DNA of 64,000 bases from JAKAXS01 sp965279065 (GTDB lineage: Bacteria; Pseudomonadota; Alphaproteobacteria; Rhizobiales; Hyphomicrobiaceae), in the NCBI GenBank assembly GCA_965279065.1, contig OZ257134.1, forward strand, positions 3,596,001 through 3,660,000, read 5' to 3'. Positions 16,737 through 24,127 of this stretch are shown here, one piece after another. The translations under genes were made by a program, and so were the position numbers. The first letter of the stretch is position 1, and every line of letters begins with the position of its first letter. Under the pieces are notes generated by a model. It did no database searches and had not been told where the DNA came from. It was given only the letters and a program-made list of their open reading frames with translations.

Positions 16737-18050
16737 CTAGAGTATGAATTTGGACAAATCGGCATTTTTTGCCAGTTCGCCGACGCGGCTCGTGACGTAG
16801 GCGGCGTCGATCGCGATCGCCTCGCCGGAGCGGTCCGAGGCCGTGAACGAGATCTCATCCAGCACCCGCTCCATCACCGTCTGCAGGCGCCGCGCGCCGA
16901 TGTTCTCGACCGTCGAATTCACCAGTACCGCGGTATCCGCCAGCGCGTCGATGGCATCGTCGGAGAACGCCAGCGTCACGCCTTCGGTCGCCATCAACGC
17001 CACGTACTGCTTGATGAGGCTGGCTTCCGGCTCAGTCAAAATACGCCGGAAGTCGTCGCGCGTCAGGGCCTGCAGCTCGACGCGGATCGGCAAGCGGCCC
17101 TGCAGCTCCGGCAGCAGGTCCGACGGCTTGGCGACATGAAACGCACCCGACGCGATGAACAGAATGTGGTCCGTCTTCACCGGTCCGTACTTGGTGGCGA
17201 CCGTCGTGCCCTCGATCAGCGGCAGCAGGTCGCGCTGCACGCCTTCGCGCGATACGTCGACGCCGCCGCGCGTGCCGTCGCCCCGCGAGCAGATCTTGTC
17301 GATCTCGTCGAGGAACACGATGCCGTTGCCCTCGACGGCGGCGATCGCCTCGGCCGTCGTCTGGTCGCCGTCGATCAGCTTGTCGCTCTCCTCCGCGATC
17401 AGCATTTCGTGGCTGTCGCGCACTGTGACGCGACGTGATTTCGTGCGTCCGCCGAACGCCTTGCCCAGCATGTCTCCGAGGTTGATCGCCCCCATCGAGC
17501 CGCCAGGCACGCCCGGCAGGTCGAACATCGGCAGCCCGGCCGGCGTATCGGCGACCTGGATGTCGATCTCCTTGTCGTTCATCTCGTTGTCGCGCAGCCT
17601 CCGCCGGAAGCTCTCACGCGTCGCCGGCGAGGCCGTCGGGCCTACCAGCGCATCGAGCACGCGCTCTTCCGCGGCTTTCTCCGCCTTGGTGCGCACGCCC
17701 CTACGCTTCGTCTCCTTGACGAGCGCAATTCCCACCTCCAGCAGGTCGCGCACAATGCTTTCCACGTCGCGTCCGACGTAGCCCACCTCGGTGAACTTCG
17801 TCGCCTCGACTTTGAGGAAAGGCGCCCCCGCCAGCCGCGCCAGCCGTCGCGAGATCTCTGTCTTGCCGACGCCTGTTGGCCCGATCATCAGGATATTCTT
17901 GGGCAGGACCTCTTCGCGCAGCTCGCCTGTCAGCTGCTGCCGCCGCCAGCGGTTGCGCAATGCGATCGCGACGGCGCGTTTCGCGTCGTTCTGGCCGACG
18001 ATATAGCGGTCGAGTTCGGAGACGATTTCGCGTGGAGAAAAGTTGGTCAT
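16737..18050 (-). CDS. hslU: ATP-dependent protease ATPase subunit HslU
   Basis: A 437-residue AAA+ unfoldase of the HslUV protease. It has Walker A GPTGVGKTE, Walker B GIVFLDEID, the pore-1 loop GYVGRD, the I-domain between the Walker motifs, the sensor segment and the C-terminal tail ending SKFIL, which docks into HslV. The length is typical. It lies 49 bp downstream of hslV on the same strand. Confidence 0.97.
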   Translation of the reverse strand: MTNFSPREIVSELDRYIVGQNDAKRAVAIALRNRWRRQQLTGELREEVLPKNILMIGPTGVGKTEISRRLARLAGAPFLKVEATKFTEVGYVGRDVESIVRDLLEVGIALVKETKRRGVRTKAEKAAEERVLDALVGPTASPATRESFRRRLRDNEMNDKEIDIQVADTPAGLPMFDLPGVPGGSMGAINLGDMLGKAFGGRTKSRRVTVRDSHEMLIAEESDKLIDGDQTTAEAIAAVEGNGIVFLDEIDKICSRGDGTRGGVDVSREGVQRDLLPLIEGTTVATKYGPVKTDHILFIASGAFHVAKPSDLLPELQGRLPIRVELQALTRDDFRRILTEPEASLIKQYVALMATEGVTLAFSDDAIDALADTAVLVNSTVENIGARRLQTVMERVLDEISFTASDRSGEAIAIDAAYVTSRVGELAKNADLSKFIL

Positions 18051-18099
18051 GACGCCTTCAATGTGGAGAAACGGGCTTCACAGCCTCCCGCCGGCGCGA

Positions 18100-18672
18100 T
18101 CATTTGCTGGAGGCCAGCGTTTCGACGACGAAGTTGGTGTTCGTGTAGACGCAGATTTCCGCCGCGATCGCCATGGCCTTGCGCGCGATGGCCTCCGCGT
18201 CGAGGTCCGTGTCCAGCAGGGCACGCGCCGCAGCCAGCGCAAAGTTCCCGCCAGAGCCGATGCCCATGCAGTGAGCCTCCGGTTCCAGCACGTCGCCCGT
18301 GCCGGTCAGAACCAGGGTTGTCGTCTCGTCGGCAACGATCATCATGGCTTCCAGCCGCCGCAAGTAGCGATCGGTCCGCCAGTCCTTGGCCAGCTCCACC
18401 GCCGCCCGGGTGAGTTGCCGGGGATACTGTTCCAGCTTGGCCTCCAGCCGCTCGAACAGCGTAAAGGCATCGGCTGTGGCCCCGGCAAAACCGCCGATCA
18501 CGTCGCCTTTCCCCAAAGTCCGTACTTTGCGGGCGTTGCCTTTGATGATGGTGGCACCGAGACTGACCTGCCCGTCACCCGCCACCACCACCTTGCCGCC
18601 CTTGCGCACGGTCAGGATCGTGGTGGCGTGCCAACTCTCGGGCGCGGACGCGCTTTGCGGGGACATGGTCAT
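18100..18672 (-). CDS. hslV: ATP-dependent protease proteolytic subunit HslV
   Basis: A 190-residue Ntn-hydrolase that forms the dodecameric peptidase core. The catalytic threonine follows a short propeptide in WHATTILTVRKGG, and VVVAGDGQVSLG and GGFAGATADAFTL are family hallmarks. The ATG at 18666 is an equally possible start. It is divergent from hisB with 175 bp between them, as in many Rhizobiales. Confidence 0.97.
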   Translation of the reverse strand: MTMSPQSASAPESWHATTILTVRKGGKVVVAGDGQVSLGATIIKGNARKVRTLGKGDVIGGFAGATADAFTLFERLEAKLEQYPRQLTRAAVELAKDWRTDRYLRRLEAMMIVADETTTLVLTGTGDVLEPEAHCMGIGSGGNFALAAARALLDTDLDAEAIARKAMAIAAEICVYTNTNFVVETLASSK

Positions 18673-18847
18673 GCGTACCGGTCATTTCGGGGTGGGGAGA
18701 TCGTAAATCAAGATCCGGGATCGCCGCGCTGCGGCCTTTAACCCGGGGCCCCAAGCTGATAAACGCTACGCTTCGAGCGCGCAAGCCGCAGGCGATTGCC
18801 TGGGCCCGTCACGGCTGCCGCGCTAACATCCGGCTACGAGGCGTCAA

Positions 18848-19444
18848 GTGAAACGGCAAGCCACGATCACGCGCAAGACCAAGGAAACCGAGATCTCGGC
18901 CACGATCGATCTCGACGGCACCGGCGCGTACGACATCCACACCGGTGTCGGCTTCCTCGACCACATGCTGGAACAGCTGGCCCGTCACGCCCTGATCGAC
19001 ATCACGCTGAAGGCCAAAGGCGATCTGCACATTGACTTCCATCACACGACGGAAGATTGCGGCATCGTGCTCGGCCAGGCCGTCGCCAAGGCGCTCGGCG
19101 ACAAGCAGGGCATCAATCGTTATGCCGACGTGCATCTGCCGATGGACGAGACGCTGACGCGCGTCGCCGTAGATGTGTCCGGCCGGCCCTATCTCATCTG
19201 GAACGTGACGTTCACCCGCGATAAGCTCGGCGAGATGGATACCGAGCTGTTCCGTGAGTGGTTCCAAGCATTCGCACAGAATGCGGGCATCACGCTGCAC
19301 ATCGCCAACCTGTACGGCGACAACAACCACCACATCGCCGAGACCTGCTTCAAGGGACTGGCCCGCGCCCTTCGGCTGGCATTGACGATCGATCCCCGCC
19401 AGGGCGGCCGTGTCCCCTCGACCAAGGGGATGCTCGCGGTATGA
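18848..19444 (+). CDS. hisB: imidazoleglycerol-phosphate dehydratase
   Basis: A 198-residue histidine-biosynthesis enzyme (monofunctional HisB). The Mn2+ ligand histidines are in GVGFLDHMLEQLARH, DLHIDFHHTTEDCGI and NNHHIAETCFKGLARAL. It begins with GTG at 18848 with GAGG about seven bases upstream. Its stop overlaps the ATG of the DUF2628 gene (ATGA). Confidence 0.96.
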   Translation: MKRQATITRKTKETEISATIDLDGTGAYDIHTGVGFLDHMLEQLARHALIDITLKAKGDLHIDFHHTTEDCGIVLGQAVAKALGDKQGINRYADVHLPMDETLTRVAVDVSGRPYLIWNVTFTRDKLGEMDTELFREWFQAFAQNAGITLHIANLYGDNNHHIAETCFKGLARALRLALTIDPRQGGRVPSTKGMLAV

Positions 19445-19932
19445 TCGGGCTGCTCTTGCGCCGCCGGACAGTGGTGTGCAGCGTGCACGAGCGGCCGGAC
19501 CACGCCGCCGACCTGCAGCAACGCGCCGCCGAGCTTGTCTTCCTGCGCGACGGCTTCTCCTGGCCGGTGGCCCTTTTGACCCCCGTGGCTTTAATCGTCC
19601 GTCGCGAGTGGCTGGCGACGCTGGTCTATTTGGCGCTTTCCGCGTCGATCGTCGTCGGCCTGGACGCCATCGGCGCGGGTCCGGGAGCTTACGTCCTGGC
19701 CCTCGGTGCGCTCGGCATCATCTTCGGCTTCGAGGCCGTGAACTTCGACCGCTGGTCGCTGAGCGCGTTCGGCTGGAACGAACTGGCCGTCGTCAGCGGC
19801 GCCGACACCGAAGAGTGCGAGTTGCGCTTCTTCAACAATTGGCGGCCTGCGCTCTATAAGCCGGCCGCCCTGCCCGGCGACGCCACGCATCAGCAGAACG
19901 TGTTGCGGCGCCTGTTCGCGGCGGCACCCTGA
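19441..19932 (+). CDS. DUF2628 family membrane protein
   Basis: A 163-residue protein with ERAAELVFLRDGFSWPVALL-type residues typical of DUF2628, two or three hydrophobic segments (LLTPVALIVRREWLATLVYLAL, VVGLDAI..., YVLALGALGIIFGFEA) and a soluble C terminus. It lies between hisB and hisH in many Rhizobiales; the role is unknown. Its start codon overlaps the hisB stop, and hisH follows 6 bp after its stop, so it is an operon member. Confidence 0.88.
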   Translation: MIGLLLRRRTVVCSVHERPDHAADLQQRAAELVFLRDGFSWPVALLTPVALIVRREWLATLVYLALSASIVVGLDAIGAGPGAYVLALGALGIIFGFEAVNFDRWSLSAFGWNELAVVSGADTEECELRFFNNWRPALYKPAALPGDATHQQNVLRRLFAAAP

Positions 19933-19938
19933 GGCCCC

Positions 19939-20592
19939 ATGCAGCGTGTCGCCATTATTGACTACGGCTCCGGCAATCTGCATTCCGCCGCCAAGGCCTT
20001 TGAGCGCGCCGCCCGCGAAAGCGAGGTGCCGTCGCAAATTCTCGTGACGTCCCGCGTCGAAGACGTGGCCACCGCCGACCGCATCGTTCTCCCGGGCGTC
20101 GGCGCCTATGCCGATTGCAAACGCGGATTGTTGGCGGTACCGGGTCTGGCCGAGGCCATGACAGGCGCCGTACGGGACAAGGGCCGGCCCTTTCTCGGCA
20201 TCTGCGTTGGCATGCAGCTGATGGCCACGCGCGGACTTGAGTTCGAGGTGACGCAGGGCCTGGACTGGGTACCCGGTGAGGTCCGCGCCATCGCGCCGTC
20301 CGATCCCACCCTGAAGATCCCCCACATGGGATGGAACAACCTGAACCCGATCCGCCCTCACGCCATATTGCAGGACATCCCGACCGGCCCGGACGGCCTG
20401 CACGCCTACTTCGTGCATTCATTCCAGCTGGCAGCGGCTTCGCGCGACGACGTCGTCGCCGAGACGGACTACGGCGGACCCGTCACGGCCATCGTTGCGC
20501 GCGACAATATGGTCGGCACCCAGTTCCATCCGGAAAAGAGCCAGCGCCTCGGCCTAAAGCTGATTGGCAACTTCCTCAACTGGCGGCCCTAA
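19939..20592 (+). CDS. hisH: imidazole glycerol phosphate synthase, glutamine amidotransferase subunit
   Basis: A 217-residue class I glutaminase that supplies ammonia to HisF. The catalytic Cys is in FLGICVGMQLM, and the His/Glu pair in QFHPEKS. VHSFQLAA and NWVPG-like segments complete the fold. In relatives hisA and hisF follow directly, but here the next gene is a convergent glycosyltransferase whose 3' end overlaps hisH by 39 bp, so the his operon stops at hisH. Confidence 0.96.
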   Translation: MQRVAIIDYGSGNLHSAAKAFERAARESEVPSQILVTSRVEDVATADRIVLPGVGAYADCKRGLLAVPGLAEAMTGAVRDKGRPFLGICVGMQLMATRGLEFEVTQGLDWVPGEVRAIAPSDPTLKIPHMGWNNLNPIRPHAILQDIPTGPDGLHAYFVHSFQLAAASRDDVVAETDYGGPVTAIVARDNMVGTQFHPEKSQRLGLKLIGNFLNWRP

Positions 20593-22098
20593 AGGGCGCC
20601 CGGCCTCAGCCGCATCGTGCCGGCCGGTGTGTGGGGTTTTGTTCCAGTGGAATGGCCGCATGTAATAGTCGTAGAGCGCCCAGTACGCGGCAACCGAGAT
20701 CAGCATCCAGTAAGCCGGAACCGCAAATACGTGACGCGAGAGGCCCGGATGGTCGCTGCGCCGCGCCGCCACCACCGCCACGATGACGCTGACGACATAC
20801 CCCGTCACAAACACCCCCAGCCCCGACCACCACCAGCCGTTGCCGTCCAAGCTCTCTCCAGCCGCGACAGCCCCCGCAAAGGTGTACAATAACGCCATCG
20901 CGTAAATCGGGTGGACGAAAGCCGATAGCAACATGCTGGCCAGCGTCACCAGCACCGCAATGAATTTGAGTGCCCCTAGTTCGCGCCACAAGCGCCAAGG
21001 CTGGCGCGTTGCCACGATCGCCGTCTGAAGCCAGCCCTTCTGCCAGCGGATGCGCTGTAGAAGCCAGACGCGATAGGTGTCGGGCGCTTCTTCCCATGTG
21101 GCCGACGCCAGCACGCCGACATGCCAGCCCAACCGCGCCAGTCGGATACCGAGGTCTGCATCCTCCGTCACGTTGTAGGGATCCCAGCCGCACACGTCGA
21201 TCAGCACGTGACGCGGAAAGTGATTGGAGGTGCCGCCCAATGGTATCGGTAAGCCGAAGCGATCGAACGCGGGTAGGATGAGGCTGAACAACGCCGCATA
21301 CTCGATTGCGAACTGCCGTGTCAGCCAAGTGTCATTCGCGTTGTAGATCTTGAGCTGCGCCTGCAGACAGCCCTGGCGAGGTCCCCCTCGGCGAAATGCG
21401 GCGACCGCACGCCGCAGTTGACTGGGTTGCGGCTCGTCCTCCGCGTCGTAGACCACGACGTAGTCGCCTGTGGCCTCGCTCAAGGCATAGTTCAGCGCCC
21501 GCGGTTTCGTACGTGGCTGCCCGTCCGGCACGATCACCAGACGCATGTTCTCGGCGAGGCCGCCACGCCGCAGCGCCGCTTGCGTCGCCAGGTCATGCTC
21601 TTCGCAGACAAAAAGGATCTGCAGCTTTTGACTTGGATAGTCGAGCGCCGCCATGGCGCGCATCAGTTGTCCTGCGACACCCGTCTCCCGGTAGACCGGT
21701 ACGAGCACCGTGTACGTCGGCAGCAGGTCGTCGGCGGTGCGTCCGTCATCTTCCGCGACTCGGCGATGCGGAAACGAGATCGTCCACAAGACAAGGCACC
21801 GCACGGCAATGACGCAAGCGAACGTCATCATGAGTGCCGCCGCAAAGACCGACCATGCCGCTTCGAGCCGGGGAAACCATTCAAGCCACGCCAGCAACCC
21901 GCACACGCAAGCAGCGGCAGCGCTGGAGACGGCGGCCCGCTGCCACATCCATGTGCCGGTCTTTGCGGATAACTCAGGATTCCGCAGCCAAAGTCCGTCG
22001 GTAGCGTCTTGGAGCCGGCGGTCGGGAGCGCTATCGTCGCGCGCCGGTGGCTGCGGATCCCGGATGCCGGCTATGGCGGAAGGCGTCAGTCGGAACAT
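20554..22098 (-). CDS. membrane-bound family 2 glycosyltransferase
   Basis: A protein of about 514 residues with two N-terminal membrane segments, a GT2 catalytic domain and three or four C-terminal membrane segments. Catalytic features are YTVLVPVYRE at the domain start, VVVYDAEDEP (DxD), TEDADLGIRLARLG (TED) and QRIRWQKGW (QxxRW), which together indicate a processive cellulose/hyaluronan-synthase-like enzyme. The polysaccharide made is unknown, and no export genes are adjacent. The start at 22098 (MFRLTPSAIAG) is not supported by a clear ribosome-binding site. It overlaps the convergent hisH. Confidence 0.85.
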   Translation of the reverse strand: MFRLTPSAIAGIRDPQPPARDDSAPDRRLQDATDGLWLRNPELSAKTGTWMWQRAAVSSAAAACVCGLLAWLEWFPRLEAAWSVFAAALMMTFACVIAVRCLVLWTISFPHRRVAEDDGRTADDLLPTYTVLVPVYRETGVAGQLMRAMAALDYPSQKLQILFVCEEHDLATQAALRRGGLAENMRLVIVPDGQPRTKPRALNYALSEATGDYVVVYDAEDEPQPSQLRRAVAAFRRGGPRQGCLQAQLKIYNANDTWLTRQFAIEYAALFSLILPAFDRFGLPIPLGGTSNHFPRHVLIDVCGWDPYNVTEDADLGIRLARLGWHVGVLASATWEEAPDTYRVWLLQRIRWQKGWLQTAIVATRQPWRLWRELGALKFIAVLVTLASMLLSAFVHPIYAMALLYTFAGAVAAGESLDGNGWWWSGLGVFVTGYVVSVIVAVVAARRSDHPGLSRHVFAVPAYWMLISVAAYWALYDYYMRPFHWNKTPHTGRHDAAEAGRPLGPPVEEVANQL

Positions 22099-22198
22099 GT
22101 GAGCCGCCGGCCCGTACCACGCTGGATGACAAGCAGAAACGCAAGACAACGATCGGTGCCATCGTAATATGACGATCCTGAATTGTGGAAGGACCATT

Positions 22199-23041
22199 AT
22201 GCAGGTCGCCCTGGCCGCGCGTCTGTTGCTCACTGGCGTATTGCTTGCGGGCCTGCCGGCGCTCGCCATCGCCCAGGGGGCTCCCGAGGCAGGCATCGAA
22301 GAGCCACCCAGCGCCAAGGGGTCGGAAGCCCCGCAAAAGCGCCTACTCATTCGCTTCCTGACGACCGACGACTTCCCGCCGTTCAATTACTACGATGACG
22401 AGGGCATCCTCACGGGCCTCAACGTCGATCTCGCCCGGTCCATCTGTCTCGAAGTTGGCGCCGCGTGCGATATCAAGGTTCGGCCATGGGACGAACTGAT
22501 GCTGGCCATGAAGCGGGGCGACGCCGACGCGGTCATAGCCGCTCACACCGTAGGCGGCCCGGCCGCAGTGGACGTCGACTTCACCGATCGCTATTTCCAG
22601 ACCCCTGGCCGCTTTGCCGGCCCGGCCAACGCGGAAGCGACCGAGGTCAACCCGGGCGAGCTGTACGGCAAACGCCTCGGCGTCGCCAAGGGCACGACCC
22701 ACGAGGCCTTTCTGCGCGCCTTCTTTCGCGACAGCCGCATCGAAGCATTCGAGAACATCGAGCTTGCCCGCGACGCCCTGCAGCAAGGCAAGATCGACTT
22801 CCTCTTCGATGACGGGATCAGCCTGTCCTATTGGTTGAAAGGCACGCTGGCGCGCGGCTGCTGCGAGTTCAAGGGCGGCGCTTTCCTCGAACCGAAATAC
22901 TTCGGCGACGGCCTCGCCATCGCCGTCGGCCGCAACGATCCGATGCTGAGGGCCCAGATCAACGACGCTCTGAAGCGCATCCGCCGCACCGGCCGCTTCG
23001 AAGAAATCGTCAACCGCTACTTCCCGCTGGGCCTGTACTAA
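22199..23041 (+). CDS. family 3 extracellular solute-binding protein (orphan)
   Basis: A 280-residue periplasmic protein with a signal peptide (MQVALAARLLLTGVLLAGLP, cut near ALAIAQG). The type II periplasmic binding fold is shown by TTDDFPPFNYYDDEGILTGL, DLARSICLEVG, and later GKRLGVAKGTTHEAFL and LEPKYFGDGLAIAVGR. It resembles amino-acid-binding proteins, but no ABC permease or ATPase is nearby, so it may serve a distant transporter or act as a sensor. The ATG at 22199 has GGAAGGA upstream; one further upstream at 22169 would add ten residues. Confidence 0.82.
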   Translation: MQVALAARLLLTGVLLAGLPALAIAQGAPEAGIEEPPSAKGSEAPQKRLLIRFLTTDDFPPFNYYDDEGILTGLNVDLARSICLEVGAACDIKVRPWDELMLAMKRGDADAVIAAHTVGGPAAVDVDFTDRYFQTPGRFAGPANAEATEVNPGELYGKRLGVAKGTTHEAFLRAFFRDSRIEAFENIELARDALQQGKIDFLFDDGISLSYWLKGTLARGCCEFKGGAFLEPKYFGDGLAIAVGRNDPMLRAQINDALKRIRRTGRFEEIVNRYFPLGLY

Positions 23042-23055
23042 CCGCGTCGCAAAAC

Positions 23056-23080
23056 GGGGTCAGACCTCAGGTCTGACCCC
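23056..23080. repeat. perfect 12-bp inverted repeat (REP-like or terminator)
   Basis: The arm ggggtcagacct and its exact complement face each other across one base, 15 bp after the solute-binding protein stop. There is no T-run, so it is a poor intrinsic terminator. GGGGTCAGACC palindromes recur as REP-like repeats in several proteobacterial genomes. Confidence 0.6.
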
Positions 23081-23097
23081 TAGCTACGACTCAACCT

Positions 23098-23436
23098 TCA
23101 AGATTTCCAGATCAGTTTGTCGACGAGAATCTCGAGGTTCTTCGCCTTGCAGTAGTCGACGTCGGCATCGAAGTAGGCGCCATCCACCAGGCGCACCTGT
23201 GTACGCACCGTGCAGCTGCCTTCTGCCGTCTCGAAGTCGAGTTCGACTTTGTCGCCCGGCTCGATGCGATGCTCGATCCAGTTCTCGCTCCACTCGCCGT
23301 CTTCCTGCGTGCGGAATTCGATGACCGGCGTATTGCCGAGATTCTCGAGATTGAATTTCCAGCTGTCGGCCTGCGCCAGCTGAGCGCCGGAAAATGCGGC
23401 AACGCTGGCAATCGCAAGAATTAGAACTCGTTTCAT
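23098..23436 (-). CDS. small exported hypothetical protein
   Basis: A 112-residue protein with a clear signal peptide (MKRVLILAIASVAAFSGAQL, cut after AQA). The mature part (NLENLGNTPVIEFRTQEDG) is rich in charged and aromatic residues and has two cysteines (GSCTV, DYCKA) likely to form a disulfide. No family was recognised. It faces the inverted repeat at 23056-23080. The 160 bp upstream are AT-rich and probably hold the promoter. Confidence 0.65.
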   Translation of the reverse strand: MKRVLILAIASVAAFSGAQLAQADSWKFNLENLGNTPVIEFRTQEDGEWSENWIEHRIEPGDKVELDFETAEGSCTVRTQVRLVDGAYFDADVDYCKAKNLEILVDKLIWKS

Positions 23437-23597
23437 TTGACCCTCAGTACTATTGGATGACTCCGAATAGTCTGAGTCTACGCAACGTTTCGAAAATTAC
23501 GTGGTATACAAAATATTATTCATAATATTCTGTGAACGAGAAGCTGACGCTTCGAGAGCATACCGACTATGACCTTGACCGGTCGCGCGACGAGAAT

Positions 23598-24056
23598 TCA
23601 CAACTGGCTCGGCGTAGCCCCCTTTGTTGAGTCTCTCCTAACTGCTGCGATGATCATTTCTGCGTCTTCTCGGATCTGGCGCGACATCTCTCCAAAAATA
23701 ACACATTGGCCCATTTCACTCTCAATTAGCACGGCAGTCTTGCGATCTGGCGGGCCAGACACATCGATGTTATCCGCAGTTTTCAGACTGGTCCGAACGA
23801 ATTCAATGATCTCTTCATGTCGATCGATCACTGCCTGCAATCGCGGGACAACATCTGCCGACGAGTTTTCGAGTGCTGTCTGCAAGTGATGCTTACTGAG
23901 TTCGACATCTCTGATCTGCCTCATCCAACCTAGTCGAAGGTCCTTTCGGCGATTTATGTGGTTGAGCTGGCTTTGATATTTGTCATTGCGCAGCGACACC
24001 AGCAGGCTGAAAACAGATATCAAAATGGCTACTAATGAAATTAGAAGTTCAGCCAT
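23598..24056 (-). CDS. hypothetical membrane-anchored protein
   Basis: A 152-residue protein: one N-terminal membrane helix (ISLVAILISVFSLLVSLR) followed by a helical, probably coiled-coil cytoplasmic domain (YQSQLNHINRRKDLRLGWMR, DVVPRLQAVIDRHEEIIEF). No named family was recognised. The gene is clearly AT-richer than its surroundings, which suggests acquisition by transfer. It lies downstream of the oxidoreductase terminator. Confidence 0.6.
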   Translation of the reverse strand: MAELLISLVAILISVFSLLVSLRNDKYQSQLNHINRRKDLRLGWMRQIRDVELSKHHLQTALENSSADVVPRLQAVIDRHEEIIEFVRTSLKTADNIDVSGPPDRKTAVLIESEMGQCVIFGEMSRQIREDAEMIIAAVRRDSTKGATPSQL

Positions 24057-24069
24057 GAGCGCTTCCTCA

Positions 24070-24101
24070 AAGAAAACGGGACCGGATGTTGATCCGATCC
24101 C
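24070..24101 (-). terminator. intrinsic terminator after the molybdopterin oxidoreductase
   Basis: On the minus strand GGGATCGGAT and ATCCGGTCCC form a stem with one mismatch and a CAAC loop, followed by GTTTTCTTT. It lies 27 bp after the stop of the oxidoreductase gene. Confidence 0.65.
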
Positions 24102-24127
24102 ATTCCATTTAGTTCAAACTTTGGCTG

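Noticed and set aside
22199..23041. Complete amino-acid ABC transporter operon
   Set aside because: Only the solute-binding protein is present; the neighbours are a divergent glycosyltransferase and an unrelated small exported protein.
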